From Helianthus annuus (Eukaryota > Streptophyta > Magnoliopsida > Asterales > Asteraceae), in the NCBI RefSeq assembly GCF_002127325.2, contig NC_035443.2, positions 30,493,930 to 30,557,929 of the forward strand: DNA of 64,000 nt, given 5' to 3'. Position 1 is the first letter of the stretch. Every line of letters begins with the position of its first letter. Position numbers and translations under genes: made by a program. Of this stretch, positions 13,101-25,100 are shown piece after piece. The notes below the pieces were generated by a model. The model had not been told where the DNA came from, did no database searches, and saw nothing but the letters and a program-made list of their open reading frames with translations.

Positions 13101-14185
13101 GGTGGGGTGAATTGTTGAGCTGTCTGTTGTTGTTGTTGTTGAGAAGAAGAATCTGGTCTTGAATACATCATCGTGTATGCTGAAGGATCAAATTGATTTG
13201 CTGTTGAAGGTCCGGTGTTGGAGATGAATGCTGTTTGAAGCTTAGCATGCTGAGAAGCTGGCTTTTCTCCAGTAATACCACCTGCAATCCCAAAATACAT
13301 CTCTGGGTTCTGAGGAGTGATTGTTCTTTTCGCCTTGAGCTTTTCTTCAACATCTTTGTTTTCCAACTTCTGAATTAGCTCATAAACAGTAATTGTATCC
13401 AGAACACCGTTTTCTTTGAGAATCTCAAGATAACTGCTCCACTTTGCTGGTAAGCCATCAGCAAATCTCTTCACCATTTCTTGTGGAGTGGCAGAGACTT
13501 TGAAGGCAAACATTTCACTCAACAGATGGTGAAATCTTGTAGACAACTCTGCTAGACCTTCATTCTCCATGTAGGTAAAACCTTCAAACTCTTTCTTTAG
13601 CAGCTCCTGCTTGATCTTCCTTGATTGAGCATTTCCTTCACACCTTAACGTGAGCATATCCCACAAACTTTTGGTAGTCGTACAGTAGACGAATTGGTGG
13701 TATATATCTCTGTGAAGAGCCTGCGTGAGAATCATAAATGCTTTCTTTTCCAATTCAAACTTCTTCTTATCTTCGTCAGACAGTGTGCTGTGAGTTTCTG
13801 GATTTGATCCTGCAACTTCCAACTCATTTTCAAATGAAGTGAAGAAACACATCCATAGATCTTGACCTTGCCCCTGAACATAAGTTCTCAGCCTTTCTTT
13901 CCACCATCCCCAATCATTAATGTGATTAAGCTTTGGCGGTTTCGTGCTTGTACCAGTTTCACTATCGTTCTGCATCATTGCTTGAATGCTGCTGCTTTGA
14001 TTAGTGACCAATGCCCATTGATTTGCAGTTATCATTGCAGCTTGAGTTGGGGAAATAGCCTGCATCCATGCAGTTTTGTTGAACTCTGGCGCAGATTGCG
14101 TGGTTGATGATTGCGTAGATGATAACTGTGGAGTCAAAGTTGTTGTAGTCCACGCAGATGGATCCCATTGACCGTTTGTTCCCAT
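10193..14185 (-). pseudogene. Element 1 gag with one in-frame stop
   Basis: A frame of about 1,330 codons from ATG at 14185 to TGA at 10193, interrupted by TGA at 11230-11228 (after KIFEG); both parts share the frame. N-terminal 300 residues: gag/UBN2-type capsid region with LKEN and FADGLPAKWSSYLE. Then a Gln-rich linker and zinc knuckle 1 (CFNCGEKGHFKREC, about residue 510), acidic and coiled-coil segments (about 600-850), and in the second part K/Q/P repeats (QPKVEQ-like) and zinc knuckle 2 (CFECGTVGHIVRYC). Two knuckles about 600 residues apart and the great length are shared with element 2. The stop would leave a 985-residue product that still has knuckle 1. Confidence 0.88.
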
Positions 14186-14995
14186 TTTATATTTAATATA
14201 TTAGGTTAAAATGATTTTAAAAAAAAATAATTTTCACAAACTATGTTAAAACTTTGAAGGATAACAAACTGTCGAAGGATCTAGGATCGAAGGACCTGAA
14301 AATCACAAACTGTTAAGTCTAAACAGATAAGACTCGAAAGATGCTCGAAAGATGACACTTGTTCGAAAGATCAACAGTGTTCGAAGGATCACTGTTGAGT
14401 TTCGAACAATCACTTCGAAAGATTCTCCTACACGAAAGATCCTTATCTTTCGAAGGGAAACAGTAACTCGAAGGATGTATCTTTCGAAAAGATTCCTTGA
14501 CTCGAAAGACAACACACTGACTTCGAAAGATGTTCGAAGGATGGTTATCTGTCGAATCTCCTTGATCGAAGGATGATCTTTCGAGTTCGAAAGGTATCTT
14601 TCGAACACTTCTGACACACTGACACAGACGTTGACAAGTTGGTGACAGGTTGATGTGGTTGGTGAGCCAACTTTCGGCAGAAGGGATGTTTCTGCACCAA
14701 CTTTTCACCAACTTTGAAAAAGTTGCCCAAAAAGGAAGCTTCTTATCCACAACCAGTACCGGAATTCAATCGGAATTTTGGCCGGAAAAATAGCAACCCT
14801 TTCAAAACAAGATTTTAAGTTACCCAAACCTTCCCGTAACACACCCGGTTAGTTTAGAACACGTTTTTATGGTTAAGAATGCAGAAAACACACTAAAAAC
14901 GGGTGCTAAACCAAGAAAGTTTTTGTCCAAACACAACCAAAGTCTTGCACAAACCCGGTTTTAACAAGGAAAAGAGCCACGGCTCTGATACCACT
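14186..14995 (-). other. Element 1 leader (PBS, CGAAGGAT motifs, hairpin)
   Basis: The leader lies between the 5' LTR and the gag start. The PBS is the complement of TGGTATCAGAGC at 14982-14993, two bases from the LTR, matching initiator-tRNA-Met priming. At 14260-14610 there are about 20 CGAAGGAT/CGAAAGAT motifs in both orientations. At 14371-14398 a 9-bp perfect stem (TCAACAGTG) encloses a 10-nt loop reading ATCCTTCGAA in the RNA sense; element 2 has the same hairpin. Confidence 0.75.
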
Positions 14996-15677
14996 TGTAG
15001 GTCCCTCGGAGGTTGAGGTTAAACCTATTCCTTGTTATGTTCAACACTCTAGCAAGTGCGGAATCCAAGCTAGAGTGCAAACCGTAGTTTAGATGAAAGC
15101 AAAGATTACAAAGAGAAAGAGTAGACAAGCAAAGTATCAAAGTTTTCTCTTGTATTTCAGTGGACACGGTTACAGCCCTTGACCAAACTGAAAATGCTCT
15201 CTTACAAGACCTTGGGTTCACTCACAAAAGCTCTCCAAACTATCCGAATGACTAACTGTGAAGATGAAACCCACATGGGATATATATACCCATATCAGAC
15301 AACCATGCACGAAGGATCAGGTATTCTGGTCGAAGGATCATCTATCAACCAGAATTACCATCGAAAGATATCGAAGGATCCAAACATACCTCGAAGGATG
15401 GTATATCCTTCGAGGTCCATAAGTATCCATCGAAAGATCATCTTTCGAGGTCATCGAAGGATACAATCCATCCTTCGATGACATCCTTCGAAGCATACAA
15501 GTTTTACACACTAAGTGTTGACTGTTTGGCCAAGTCAAACCAGGAGGATGGTTGACTTGGTCAAACACACATTCCAACACATAAACAACATAACAAAAGA
15601 CGTAAACACAACTGACAAAAGACATCGTTTTATACATTACAAAATACAGACAAAGTACAGACACAAGTGCACCAACA
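14996..15677 (-). repeat. 5' LTR of element 1 (682 bp)
   Basis: On the minus strand it runs from TGTTGGTGCACTTG to GACCTACA, the same ends as the LTRs of element 2. A TATA-like ATATATACC sequence lies near 15277-15290, and CGAAGGAT/CGAAAGAT motifs are clustered upstream of it (15308-15495). Its mate LTR is not in the window, so this copy cannot be dated from its LTRs. Confidence 0.85.
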
Positions 15678-15682
15678 AAGGT

Positions 15683-16900
15683 TTGACCTTTGCTTTGACT
15701 TTCAGTTCTGATCCGAATTAGCTTAGTTTATTTATGCCTTAGGGTTCCTTTGTGACCATGTTATATGTTAGTATAACCTCCTAAAGTTATACTACTTGGT
15801 CCTTTAGAATTAGAGTTCATTGCATGTTTCCATAATGCCTAAATGTTGACCATAATGCCCTTTTGATATTAAAACAAGATTTTTGAAGATGTGGAAGGAC
15901 TAAAACCTTTATTACTAATTTATAAATATGTCCATGAAATTTGACATCAGTTTGAGGTTTAGATTAGGAGTTATGCTCATTAGCGCAAATAAGAAGCTTT
16001 TTGGTAATTAAATAGCATAATTAGCATATAGCCTATCTAAACCCGATTTTTGATATCAAACTTTTTACGCACTTATGTAATATAATATTTTGGGATTTTT
16101 GGAGATTTTTATTTATTTTTAGGCTGAGCATAACTTAATGTTATAAGCTTAATTCGATTATTGCCGATTTTGCCCTTTTGGGCTATAAAATGAGTTTTAC
16201 AAATCCTTTTGATACCAAAACTTTTTCTACTGATTTAATATAATAAATAAATTATTTTGAGCCTTCTGTAATTATAAAAATATCAGCTTTCCTTTAAAAA
16301 CCCGGAAATGGCTCCAAATCGCCTTTTTAAGCATTTTTAACGCATAGTATGTATCAAAACTAGTTTAAATATATAAGGGTTGATGCCTACTGATATTTTC
16401 AGTAAATTTTTATATTTTAACAGTAAGCCAAAGTTTTAAACTTAGATTTCCAGTTTTGACCTTTTAGGCTTATGTGAAATTACCAAAATGCCCCTACGGT
16501 GCATAGTATGGTTATAATTAATAAAATTTCACATATATATGATACCCTACTGTTATGACTTATTAAATTAAGTATATTTACTGATTTAATCAGACCTACA
16601 ACTCAGATCACTATTTAACCTCTATTATAACCTTTAAAATGACCAAAATACCCCTACGGGGCATAAATTGGTTTTAAACTCGTTTTGGGCATAATGGAAG
16701 ATATCCTACTGATATCACAACATATAAAAGGCATATTAACTTATGGAACATGTTCATGACTCTTATGGTTACCCATTACGCATGTTTCGCGTTCGGATCG
16801 GTTTATGTAACTAATTTGCATATAATAGCCGAAACGGGTCAAACCATATCATTTTTGTCTCAAAATCCAGAATGTGATTAAGTTACCCATACTAAACAAG
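15683..16900. mobile_element. Left part of a gypsy-type LTR split by element 2
   Basis: 1.2 kb of AT-rich non-coding DNA with repeated phrases such as 'aaaatgcccctacggtgcat' (near 16480) and 'aaaatacccctacggggcat' (near 16645). This texture is typical of long plant gypsy (Tekay-like) LTRs. The last five bases, ACAAG, are duplicated after element 2, so 16900 and 28162 were once adjacent. I see no coding sequence. The gypsy assignment is by texture and by the TGTGACACC end at 29189. Confidence 0.5.
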
Positions 16901-17528
16901 TGTTGGTGCACTTGTGTCTGTACTTTATCTGTATTCGGTCTGTATGTGAACGATGTCCTAAGTTAGTCTGTAAGTTGACAAAGTCAACTATCCTCCTAGT
17001 TTGACTTGGCCAATAACTTGTAATATGTATGTCTGTATCGAAGGATAGCCTCGAAGGATACAGTTGATCCTTCGAGGTGCTCGAAAGATATGCTTCGAAT
17101 GTTAGACCTCGAAGGATCATCCTTCGAGGTCCCTGCTCATCCTTCGAATGAAATGTACTCGATAGATGATCCTTCGGACCATCTATCGGATCCTTCGACC
17201 AGACATCATGGGCTGGGTATATATATACCCATGCAGTGTAGTGTGAAAGATAGATGCACACTTAGAGAGACAGACAAGAGTTGAGAGCATTCTGTCCGGA
17301 ACATACACACACACACTTTGAGAGTTTGCAAACTGATTGTAAACATTGTGCTTGTAACCGGAAACTTTCTACGCATTAATACAAGTGGTGTTAATCGTTG
17401 AGTCTTGTGTTTTCTTGTGTTTGTTCTTGCATCATCCCGGTTTGCTCGCTAGCTTGGATTCCGCACTCGCTAGTGAGTTTGTATAACAAGGTTTAGGTTT
17501 GTTCTCGATCCTCCGAGAGGGACCTACA
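16901..17528 (+). repeat. 5' LTR of element 2 (628 bp)
   Basis: Starts TGTTGGTGCACTTG and ends GACCTACA. It contains CGAAGGAT/CGAAAGAT motifs at 17038-17200, then a TATA box within GGGTATATATATACCC (about 17216-17231), itself a perfect palindrome. Transcription probably starts about 30 bp downstream (inference). Confidence 0.96.
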
Positions 17529-18442
17529 AGTGGTATCAGAGCTTGGCTCTTTACCTTGTTTAAAACCGGGTTGTTCGAGTTCTTGGTGTGTTTGGACACT
17601 AGGTTTAGCACCCGTTTTGGTGGTTTTTCTTGCTTTTCTAAACTGAAAAACGGCTTCTAAACCTTCGGGAGTGTTCAAGGTTGGGTTGGGTAACTTGAAA
17701 ACTTGTTTTTAAGTGAGTTTGATTTTTCCGGTCATATTCCGATTATCATTCCGGTGAACTGGTTGAGGATAAGGTTGCCTATTTTTAGTAAACTTTTTGA
17801 AAGTCAAAAAGTTTGGTGAAAAGTTGTTGGCAGACCATATCCTTTCTGCCGAAAGTTGGTACACCAACCTGTCACTTTTCTCACCAACCCATCAGTACTT
17901 TTGTCAGTGTGTCAGACCGTCGAAAGATAACTTTCGAGCTCGAAGGATCATCCTTCGATCAAGGAGATTCGAAAGATAACCATCCTTCGAACATCTTTCG
18001 AAGTCAGTGTGTTATCCTTCGAGTCAAGGAATCTTTTCGATAGATACATCCTTCGAGTTACTGTTCATTACGAAAGATAAGGATCCTTCGTGTTGGGTGA
18101 ATCTTTCAAGGTTATCTTTCGAAGTTATTGTTCGAGCCATCAACAGTGATCCTTCGAACACTGTTGATTCTTCGAACAAGTGTCATCTTTCGAGACCTGT
18201 GTTCGAAACATAAGGAGAATCTTTCGAAATCATCTTTCGAAAGATAAGGATCCTTCGTATAGTCAATCTTTCGAAGTCAATCCTTTGAAGTCTTTGTTCG
18301 AAACTCAACAAGGATCTTTCGAACCTTGTTGATCATTCGAACAAGTATTGATCTTTCGAACAGGTTGCATCTTTCGATTCATATCTGTTTTTGCACTTAA
18401 CAGTCTGTGCTTGTGTAGATTCTCAATTAATATTAGATCAAA
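17529..18442 (+). other. Element 2 leader: PBS, motif array and two hairpins
   Basis: The PBS TGGTATCAGAGC is at 17531-17542 (initiator tRNA-Met type). From 17920 to 18385 there are at least 20 copies of CGAAGGAT/CGAAAGAT or their complements, and a block of about 120 bp is imperfectly duplicated (about 18077-18195 and 18240-18360). Hairpin 1: stem arms 18139-18148 and 18159-18168 (10 bp perfect, ATCAACAGTG), loop ATCCTTCGAA. Hairpin 2: arms 18305-18313 and 18324-18332 (9 bp, TCAACAAGG), loop ATCTTTCGAA. Confidence 0.8.
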
Positions 18443-21400
18443 ATGAGCTGTACAAGTCCATGGGATTGGAGTTTGGACTCACGAACCAATCAAGAGTTAG
18501 TCACTGCTGCAGATTGGGCAAAGAGTATGATTCCACAGCCATCAATCAGTCCAAGTCAATGGGCTTTGGTATCCAATCAAAGTCAAAGTCTTCAGAACCT
18601 TCTGATTAGTGAGAGTGAAACTGGCAGCAACAATCGTCCACCTAAGTTGAACCATATGAACGATTTTCCATCATGGAAAAACCGTTTTCACACATATGTT
18701 CAAGGGCAAAGCACTGATCTTTGGACGTGTTTCATCAATGCGTTCAATACTAATCTTGAAACTGCTGCGTCAACTTCAGAGGGATATGCCAATATGCTTG
18801 AAAATGACAAGAAGGCTTATGAATTGGAGAAAAAGGCCTTTGCCACACTTACTCAAGCACTCAACAAAGACATCTACCATCAGTTCTCATATTGCAAGAC
18901 CACGAAAGCATTGTGGGATGCCTTAGTTGCTAGAGGAGAAGGCAATGCAGCTGCTCGAAAATCTCGGCATGATTTGTTGAAGAAAGAGTTTGAATCCTTT
19001 CAGTTTTTGGAAAACGAGACTCTGAATGATATGATCACACGTTTCTATCACTTGATCAGTGAGATGTGTGCTTATGGAGTTGTCTCTACTCAACAAGACA
19101 TGGTGAGTAGATTTGCTGACGCCTTACCTCCAAAGTGGAGTTCTTTCATTGAACTGTTGAAGCATACTGGAACTCTAGATCAAGTCAACATCTATGAGTT
19201 CATTCAAAAGCTGGAACATAAAAATGATGAAGAAATTAGGAAAGCAAGGCGTGCTCCAGCTCCTCAGAATACATAAATGTATCTTCCAGGATTCGATGTT
19301 TTGGCAAGATCCGCTGCAGCTCAGCAACAGCAACCTAAGCTGCAGACTGCATTTGTGTCCAATACAAGTTCAAGTTCCTTTCCGTTTCCTCAGTCAACAG
19401 CTGCTCCACCACAACCTCAATTCGATCCGAGGTCTTACATTCCTGTTCCAACACAGCCACAACCACAACCTCAACAACAACAACAGCAAGCTCACTACAC
19501 AAGCAATCCTCAACCTCAACCCCAAAGTCATCACACAATCCGAGTCGACAACTCAAATCTTTAACACCTTAGCATTGAAGTTGCTAAGGAACATATGGAG
19601 ATTATCAACACCATGGTCAGTGCATACTGTGGTTTGGTAGCAGGTCAGCTTGGAAACATCAACATGACCAATGAAGATTATGATCAGATAGACAAGGAAG
19701 AAATGGAGTTGATGGATATTAAATGGGCTTTTGCTACTGCGGTTAGAAGGGCAAAAGATTTCATGGCACGAACTGGAAGAACTTCGTTGGAAGGAAAGAA
19801 AAACACGAAGTATGGGTTTGATATTAATGCCGTCACGTGCTTTAACTGTGGTGAGAAAGGGCACTTTAAACGTGAGTGCACTCGACCAACAAAACACGGC
19901 AATCACAACCCTTTCAGAAATCAGACGAATGTGAATGCCCAACAAGAAAACCGTGAACGGAGGATGGTGGCAGTGAATAACAATCAGGGACAGCCTGGAA
20001 CTACCAATCACAATCGGGCTTTGGCTGTTCAAGCTGATGAAGGATGTGACTGGTCAGTGTAGTTTGGTGAAGGTGATCAGGGAAGTGGAACTGCTTTGTA
20101 TGCTAAGGTCATCGAACAGGTTCATAAAGAAGAATCTTCTGGGAGTGATGACAGTTCTGGTTATTCTGGAAGTTCGGATGAAGAAGGCTCTGTTTCTGGG
20201 GATAATCACTCAGAGCCTGATGAGAAGGAGGAAGGAGAGGATGATATTCAGGAGCTACTGAATGAAGCTGATGAGCTTAAATGTCAGAAATCAATTCTGA
20301 TTAGGAAGGCTGCTACTGCATCAAAGGAAATGGAGAAGCTATTTTCTGAAGATGGAGCTTTTTCTTTTCAAACTGCCTTTATGGCAAACGGCTCAGCCTC
20401 TACTAGTCAGGTAACTTCTGAACCTCCTGCTCCTAGTATTTGTAAATCATGTGCAGAGATGAAGCTTGAATCAGAAAAGCTTCATAGTCATAACCAGACT
20501 TTGGTAATTGAACTGTCGAAATGCAAAGAGGCAAACATGGCTTTAACCCGGAATGAAAAAGAATTTAAATCTGTAATAGAAACTTTAAAGAAAAATGTGT
20601 CCGAGGTTAACAAAGTAGTTTACCACAAACAAGTGAGTATAAATGAATATATTAACATTGTGGAAGAAACTAAAAAGCAATTAGCCATTGCCCAATGCGA
20701 ACATGATGCGATCAAACAGAAATTGGATAGTTATTCTAACTCCCAATTTGTGCTTGATCACATCATCGATGTTCAACAACTAAAGGGAAATCAGAAAGGC
20801 ATAGGGTATAACAAATGTCCGCCCCCCTTGATGAACAACTATACCAAGATGCCTGATGAGGAAGAAATGCCTCGGTATGAACCCAGTGTGCCTCTTGATG
20901 TTGAGGAGTTTACTACTGGCCTTGGGTTCAAACCGGACAATTCTTCAAACACAGCCTCTAAGGAACAAGAAACTTCACCATCCATGAAGCAAAGTCCTCC
21001 AATTATCGAGGACTATGAGACATCGGATGATGAATCAGAAGTGGCTGTAAGTGATCAAGATAAATCACTTAGCAAGATGAAAGGAGTAGATATTCCACGA
21101 GAGAATCACATCCTTTGTGATCCTGATACTCCTGAGATTCCATCAGTTAAGAAGCAAGTGATTGATCCTGTCAAGGTTGATAAGACAGGCGTGTCTACTG
21201 TTAAAAGCAGTAATGTGTTGTACACTTTGGTTGGAGAAAATAAAATCTACTCAGATCATGTTTTTCCAATTAAAAATGTAAATAAATCTTTGATTGATAA
21301 AGTCTTTGAAGACAATACAAACAAATTTTTGGGAAAAACACTTCCGGGAATTGTGGTAACACAATGTGATCCAATTCCTAAGGCTGAGATTAGAAAACAG

Positions 21401-22168
21401 TTTGGAAATCAAAAATCTCCAACCACTCAACAACATACTGCTTCTAAGGGTAAACAACAACAACGAGCTCCAAAGCCAAAGGCTAAGGTTGAATCAAAAG
21501 GAGCTCGTTACATGAAGAAAGGAAAAGATGTTAAATTTGTAGCATCAAAAGGTACAGATAAAATTGAGACTTTTGAAAACAAATCAAACACTGATTTTGT
21601 AAAACAAGTCAAGATTTTGAAACGTAACAGTGATAACAATTACACCCAACACACAAACGGGTGTGATGAAAGAGCAAGTACCTCAGGTTCTACAGGTTCA
21701 ACATCTGCTAGTCGATCAAGTTCTCCTAAGTCTGTTGAAAGGAGAACTTGTTTCAAATGCGGAGAAATTGGGCACATTATCAGAAATTGCCCAAATGCTC
21801 CGAAGAAGAAATTTGTTGAGAAAACTCCACCTGAAACAGTTCACCCTCAACGTCGGTCAGTTTCACCTAAACATGATAAACGAACTGTAAAAGAACAAGA
21901 AACTAAACAACGACGTAAGAACATGAAAACTGTTGAAAAAGCTTTAAAATCTGAAGTTAAAACAGTGCAAAAGGAACCAAGTGTGTCACAACCTGTAAAA
22001 CCAGAATCTTTAAAAACTGGTAGGCACAGACAAACTTGGTTACCTAAGTCGGGTGACAATTCAGGGGGAGCAGTTGTTCTTGAAAACCATCAAGAGATCG
22101 AGCTTACGTTTCGTGATGCCAAGGGACGACCCAAGACCACTAAGGCTTGGGTCCCCATTCTCAACTGA
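18443..22168 (+). pseudogene. Element 2 gag with three in-frame stops
   Basis: A single frame of 1,242 codons from ATG at 18443 to TGA at 22166, broken by TAA at 19274, TAA at 19562 and TAG at 20060; all four open segments share the frame. Comparison with element 1 places the stops where sense codons stood (for example LQLGEG versus V-stop-FGEG). It has a UBN2-like capsid region, a Gln/Pro-rich linker, zinc knuckle 1 (CFNCGEKGHFKREC near 19840), an acidic and coiled-coil region, and zinc knuckle 2 (CFKCGEIGHIIRNC near 21750). Only the first 277 residues could be made from the first ATG without readthrough, ending before knuckle 1. Such a copy would need Gag supplied in trans. Confidence 0.92.
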
Positions 22169-22184
22169 TGTGTTTAATTGACAT

Positions 22185-25100
22185 GTGCAGGATGTTCTAG
22201 GAGGAACTATTAATAGTCATTGGATTGTTGATAGTGGAGCATCCAGGCACATGACTGGCGACTTACGGCTCCTATACGACGTGAGAAATATTAGAGGAGG
22301 GTATGTTGCTTTTGCGGGTGATAAAGGTGGGTACATCACTGGAGAAGGAAGTATCTCCAATGGTATCGTGTGCTTTGATAAGATCAATTATGTGAAGCAA
22401 ATTGATCACAATCTTCTGAGTGTGTCGCAAATCTGCGACAAGAAGTTCTCAGTGATTTTTGATGACGCTGGCTGCTATGTGCTGAAACCTGGATTCAAAA
22501 TTCCACAAGAATGGATTCTCTTATCGGCTCCGAGAGTTAATGATCTTTATATTCTCGACATGAGCCAGGCGATTACAACATCTGCACAAGTCACTTGCTT
22601 TGTCTCAAAAGCCACAGAAAAGGAGTCTATATCTTGGCACAGAAGAATGGGACACATTCACTTGAGAAAAATGAACCATTTGGTGAAAAATAATCTTGTG
22701 AATGGTGTGCCTGTGAGAAGTTTTCATCTACAAGATATCTGTGTCTCTTGCCAAAAGGGGAAGCAAACAAAGAAGTCTCACCCTTTGAAGAAAATCAACA
22801 CTGTCAGCATGCCTCTCGAACGTCTTCATATGGACCTTTTTGGACCTATGAAGCACAAAACAACGTTTGGTGATGCCTATTGTTTAGTAGTTACTGATGA
22901 CTACTCTAGATTTTCTTGGGTATCGTTCATGGCACACAAGAGTGAAACTCCTGGAATCCTCAAGGACCTTCTCACTATGTTGGAAAATCTCTATACGTTG
23001 AAAGTGAAAAGGATCCGAAGCGACAATGGAACTGAATTCAAGAATCAAGTTATGGATGAGTTTTGTACTTCTAAAGGCATTCTTCATGAGTACAGTTCTC
23101 GTTATACTCCACAACAAAATGGTGTCGCTGAGAGGAAGAATCGGACGATTATAGAAACTGCAAGAACAATGTTAGTAGAGTCGGAACTCCCTATTCAATT
23201 CTGGGGAGAGGCTGTATCGGCTGCTTGCTACACGTTGAACAGAGTTCTTACAGTTAAGAGACATGGCAAGACTTGCTTCGAACTCCTTCAGAGAAGGAAA
23301 CCGGATCTTTCTTACCTTGAACCATTTGGTGCTCCGTGTACCATGATTGAGCCAGATGGAAAGTTTGGTGCAAGAGCTATCGAGGGTTTCTTCCTTGGAT
23401 ATGCTACTCCGAATTTTCGTGTTTGGAATCTAGCTACTAAAAAGATTGAGCTTTGGAGCGAAGTTAGGGTTCAAAGGTACACGAGTCCTGTTAGGGCTCC
23501 GGGTGATCCGTGGATGTTCGATTATGATGGGCTATTTGACTTCTTCAATCTGCCAACCTTTGACGAAGAATCAGCAGCGGCTCGGATGTTGTTGGAAAGT
23601 GACAACGCTGCTGTCTCGCCATTGGTTAGACCTATTGTTGTTGACCCTCAAGCTTCTTCGTCAGTCAACAATATGGTTCAAAATGAGGTTTATGAAGATG
23701 CTGCTGATTATAATGACTCTTCTGAAGATGATGAATATCATGATGCAGCTGAAGGATCTTCGGCTCCAGCTGCTCCTGTTCAAGGTGCTTCTGTAGATAC
23801 ACCTCATACGCAGAATGTAGATACTGCTGAAGGGAATGCATCCACCTCTACCCACATTCCTGGTGTGGAGTTGGTTGTTGATCTTAATCTTACCAACTTG
23901 GGTATCAACGCTCGTGTGCCAGATAATCCTGAAATGAGGATTCACGATACCCATCCCCAGCAGAACATAATAGGAGATGTCCATCGCGGTGTGCAGACGC
24001 GTAATCAGCTGAGAAACAACCGGAATGCTGGTTTGTATTCAGCTATAAGAGAATCTGGTCAACAAAATGACTGGTCCTTCGCGTGTTACGTGTCACAAGA
24101 AGAACCAAAGTCGTGGAAAGAAGCATTAAAAGACAGTGCTTGGGTTGAAGCCATGCAGGAAGAATTACAGCAATTTCACAAGCTTGGTGTTTGGAAGCTT
24201 GTTGAAAAGCCTGAGAATTACAAGAAGATTGGCACTCGATGGGTCTTCAAATGCAAGAAAGACGACCGTGGAGTGGTTATTCGGAACAAAGCTCGTTTAG
24301 TCGTTCAAGGTTTTCGTCAGATTGAAGGGATCGACTACAACGAAGTCTATGCACCAGTTGCACGTCTGGAAGCTATTCGGATCTTTCTGGCTTATGCCTC
24401 ATTCAAAGGATTCAAGGTTTACCAGATGGACGTCAAAAGTGCATTTCTACATGGTGTGGTTGAAGAAGAGGTATATGTCGAACAGCCTCCAGGTTTTGAA
24501 GATCCTGTTCATCCCGATCGGGTTTGGCTGCTCAACAAAGCTCTTTATGGTCTTCATCAAGCGCCACGAGCTTGGTATGCAACCTTATCTACATATCTGC
24601 TGGAGAACGGTTTTCGAAGAGGTCTTATCGATTGTACTCTCTTCATCAAAGAACAAGATGGAGATCTTCTTCTGGTACAGGTATATGTTGATGACATTAT
24701 TTTTGGTTCTACTAATGATGTCTTGTGTAGGAATTTCGAGCGCATTATGCAGGATAAATTCGAGATGAGTGCTATGGGGGAAATGAATTTCTTCTTGGGT
24801 CTACAAGTACAACAAACGGAGTCTGGGATATTCATCCATCAGACTAAATATGTTGGTGACATCTTGAGCCGGTTCCAGATGTCCGATGCAACGCCCATTG
24901 GTACCCCACTGCCAACTAATCACGGAATTACTCCAGACTTGAAGGGTGAACCTGTTAGTCCTTCATACTACCGCGCAATGATCGGATCCCTTATGTACCT
25001 CACAGCATCAAGGCCAGACATAATGTACCCAACGTGCCTACTCGCCAGATATCAAGTCAACCCGAAGGCCTCTCATCTTGCAGCTGTAAAAAGGATTTTT

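Larger units (their letters stand above)
948..15677 (-). mobile_element. Element 1: SIRE/Maximus-style Ty1/copia retrotransposon, 3'-truncated
   Basis: Minus-strand element. Its 5' LTR is 14996-15677 (682 bp, TG...CA on the plus strand), followed by a primer-binding site, a repeat-rich leader, gag (14185-10193), pol (10184-6738), a 3' region related to element 2 (to about 5430), a repeat-rich spacer, and an extra gene in env position (3980 to about 948). The expected 3' LTR and polypurine tract are absent: the extra gene runs straight into the OCT direct repeat. AAGGT at 15678-15682 would be one target-site copy; its mate is lost. Family placement rests on pol motifs, the very long gag with two zinc knuckles and the downstream gene. 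Confidence 0.88.

Noticed and set aside
17531..17542. tRNA-like sequence TGGTATCAGAGC
   Set aside because: A primer-binding site complementary to the 3' end of initiator tRNA-Met, not a tRNA gene; the same holds at 14982, 31684, 38723 and 46561.
17920..18385. Heat-shock-element array from GAA/TTC words
   Set aside because: HSEs need GAA and TTC spaced by two bases; here they abut (TTCGAA) or are spaced irregularly.
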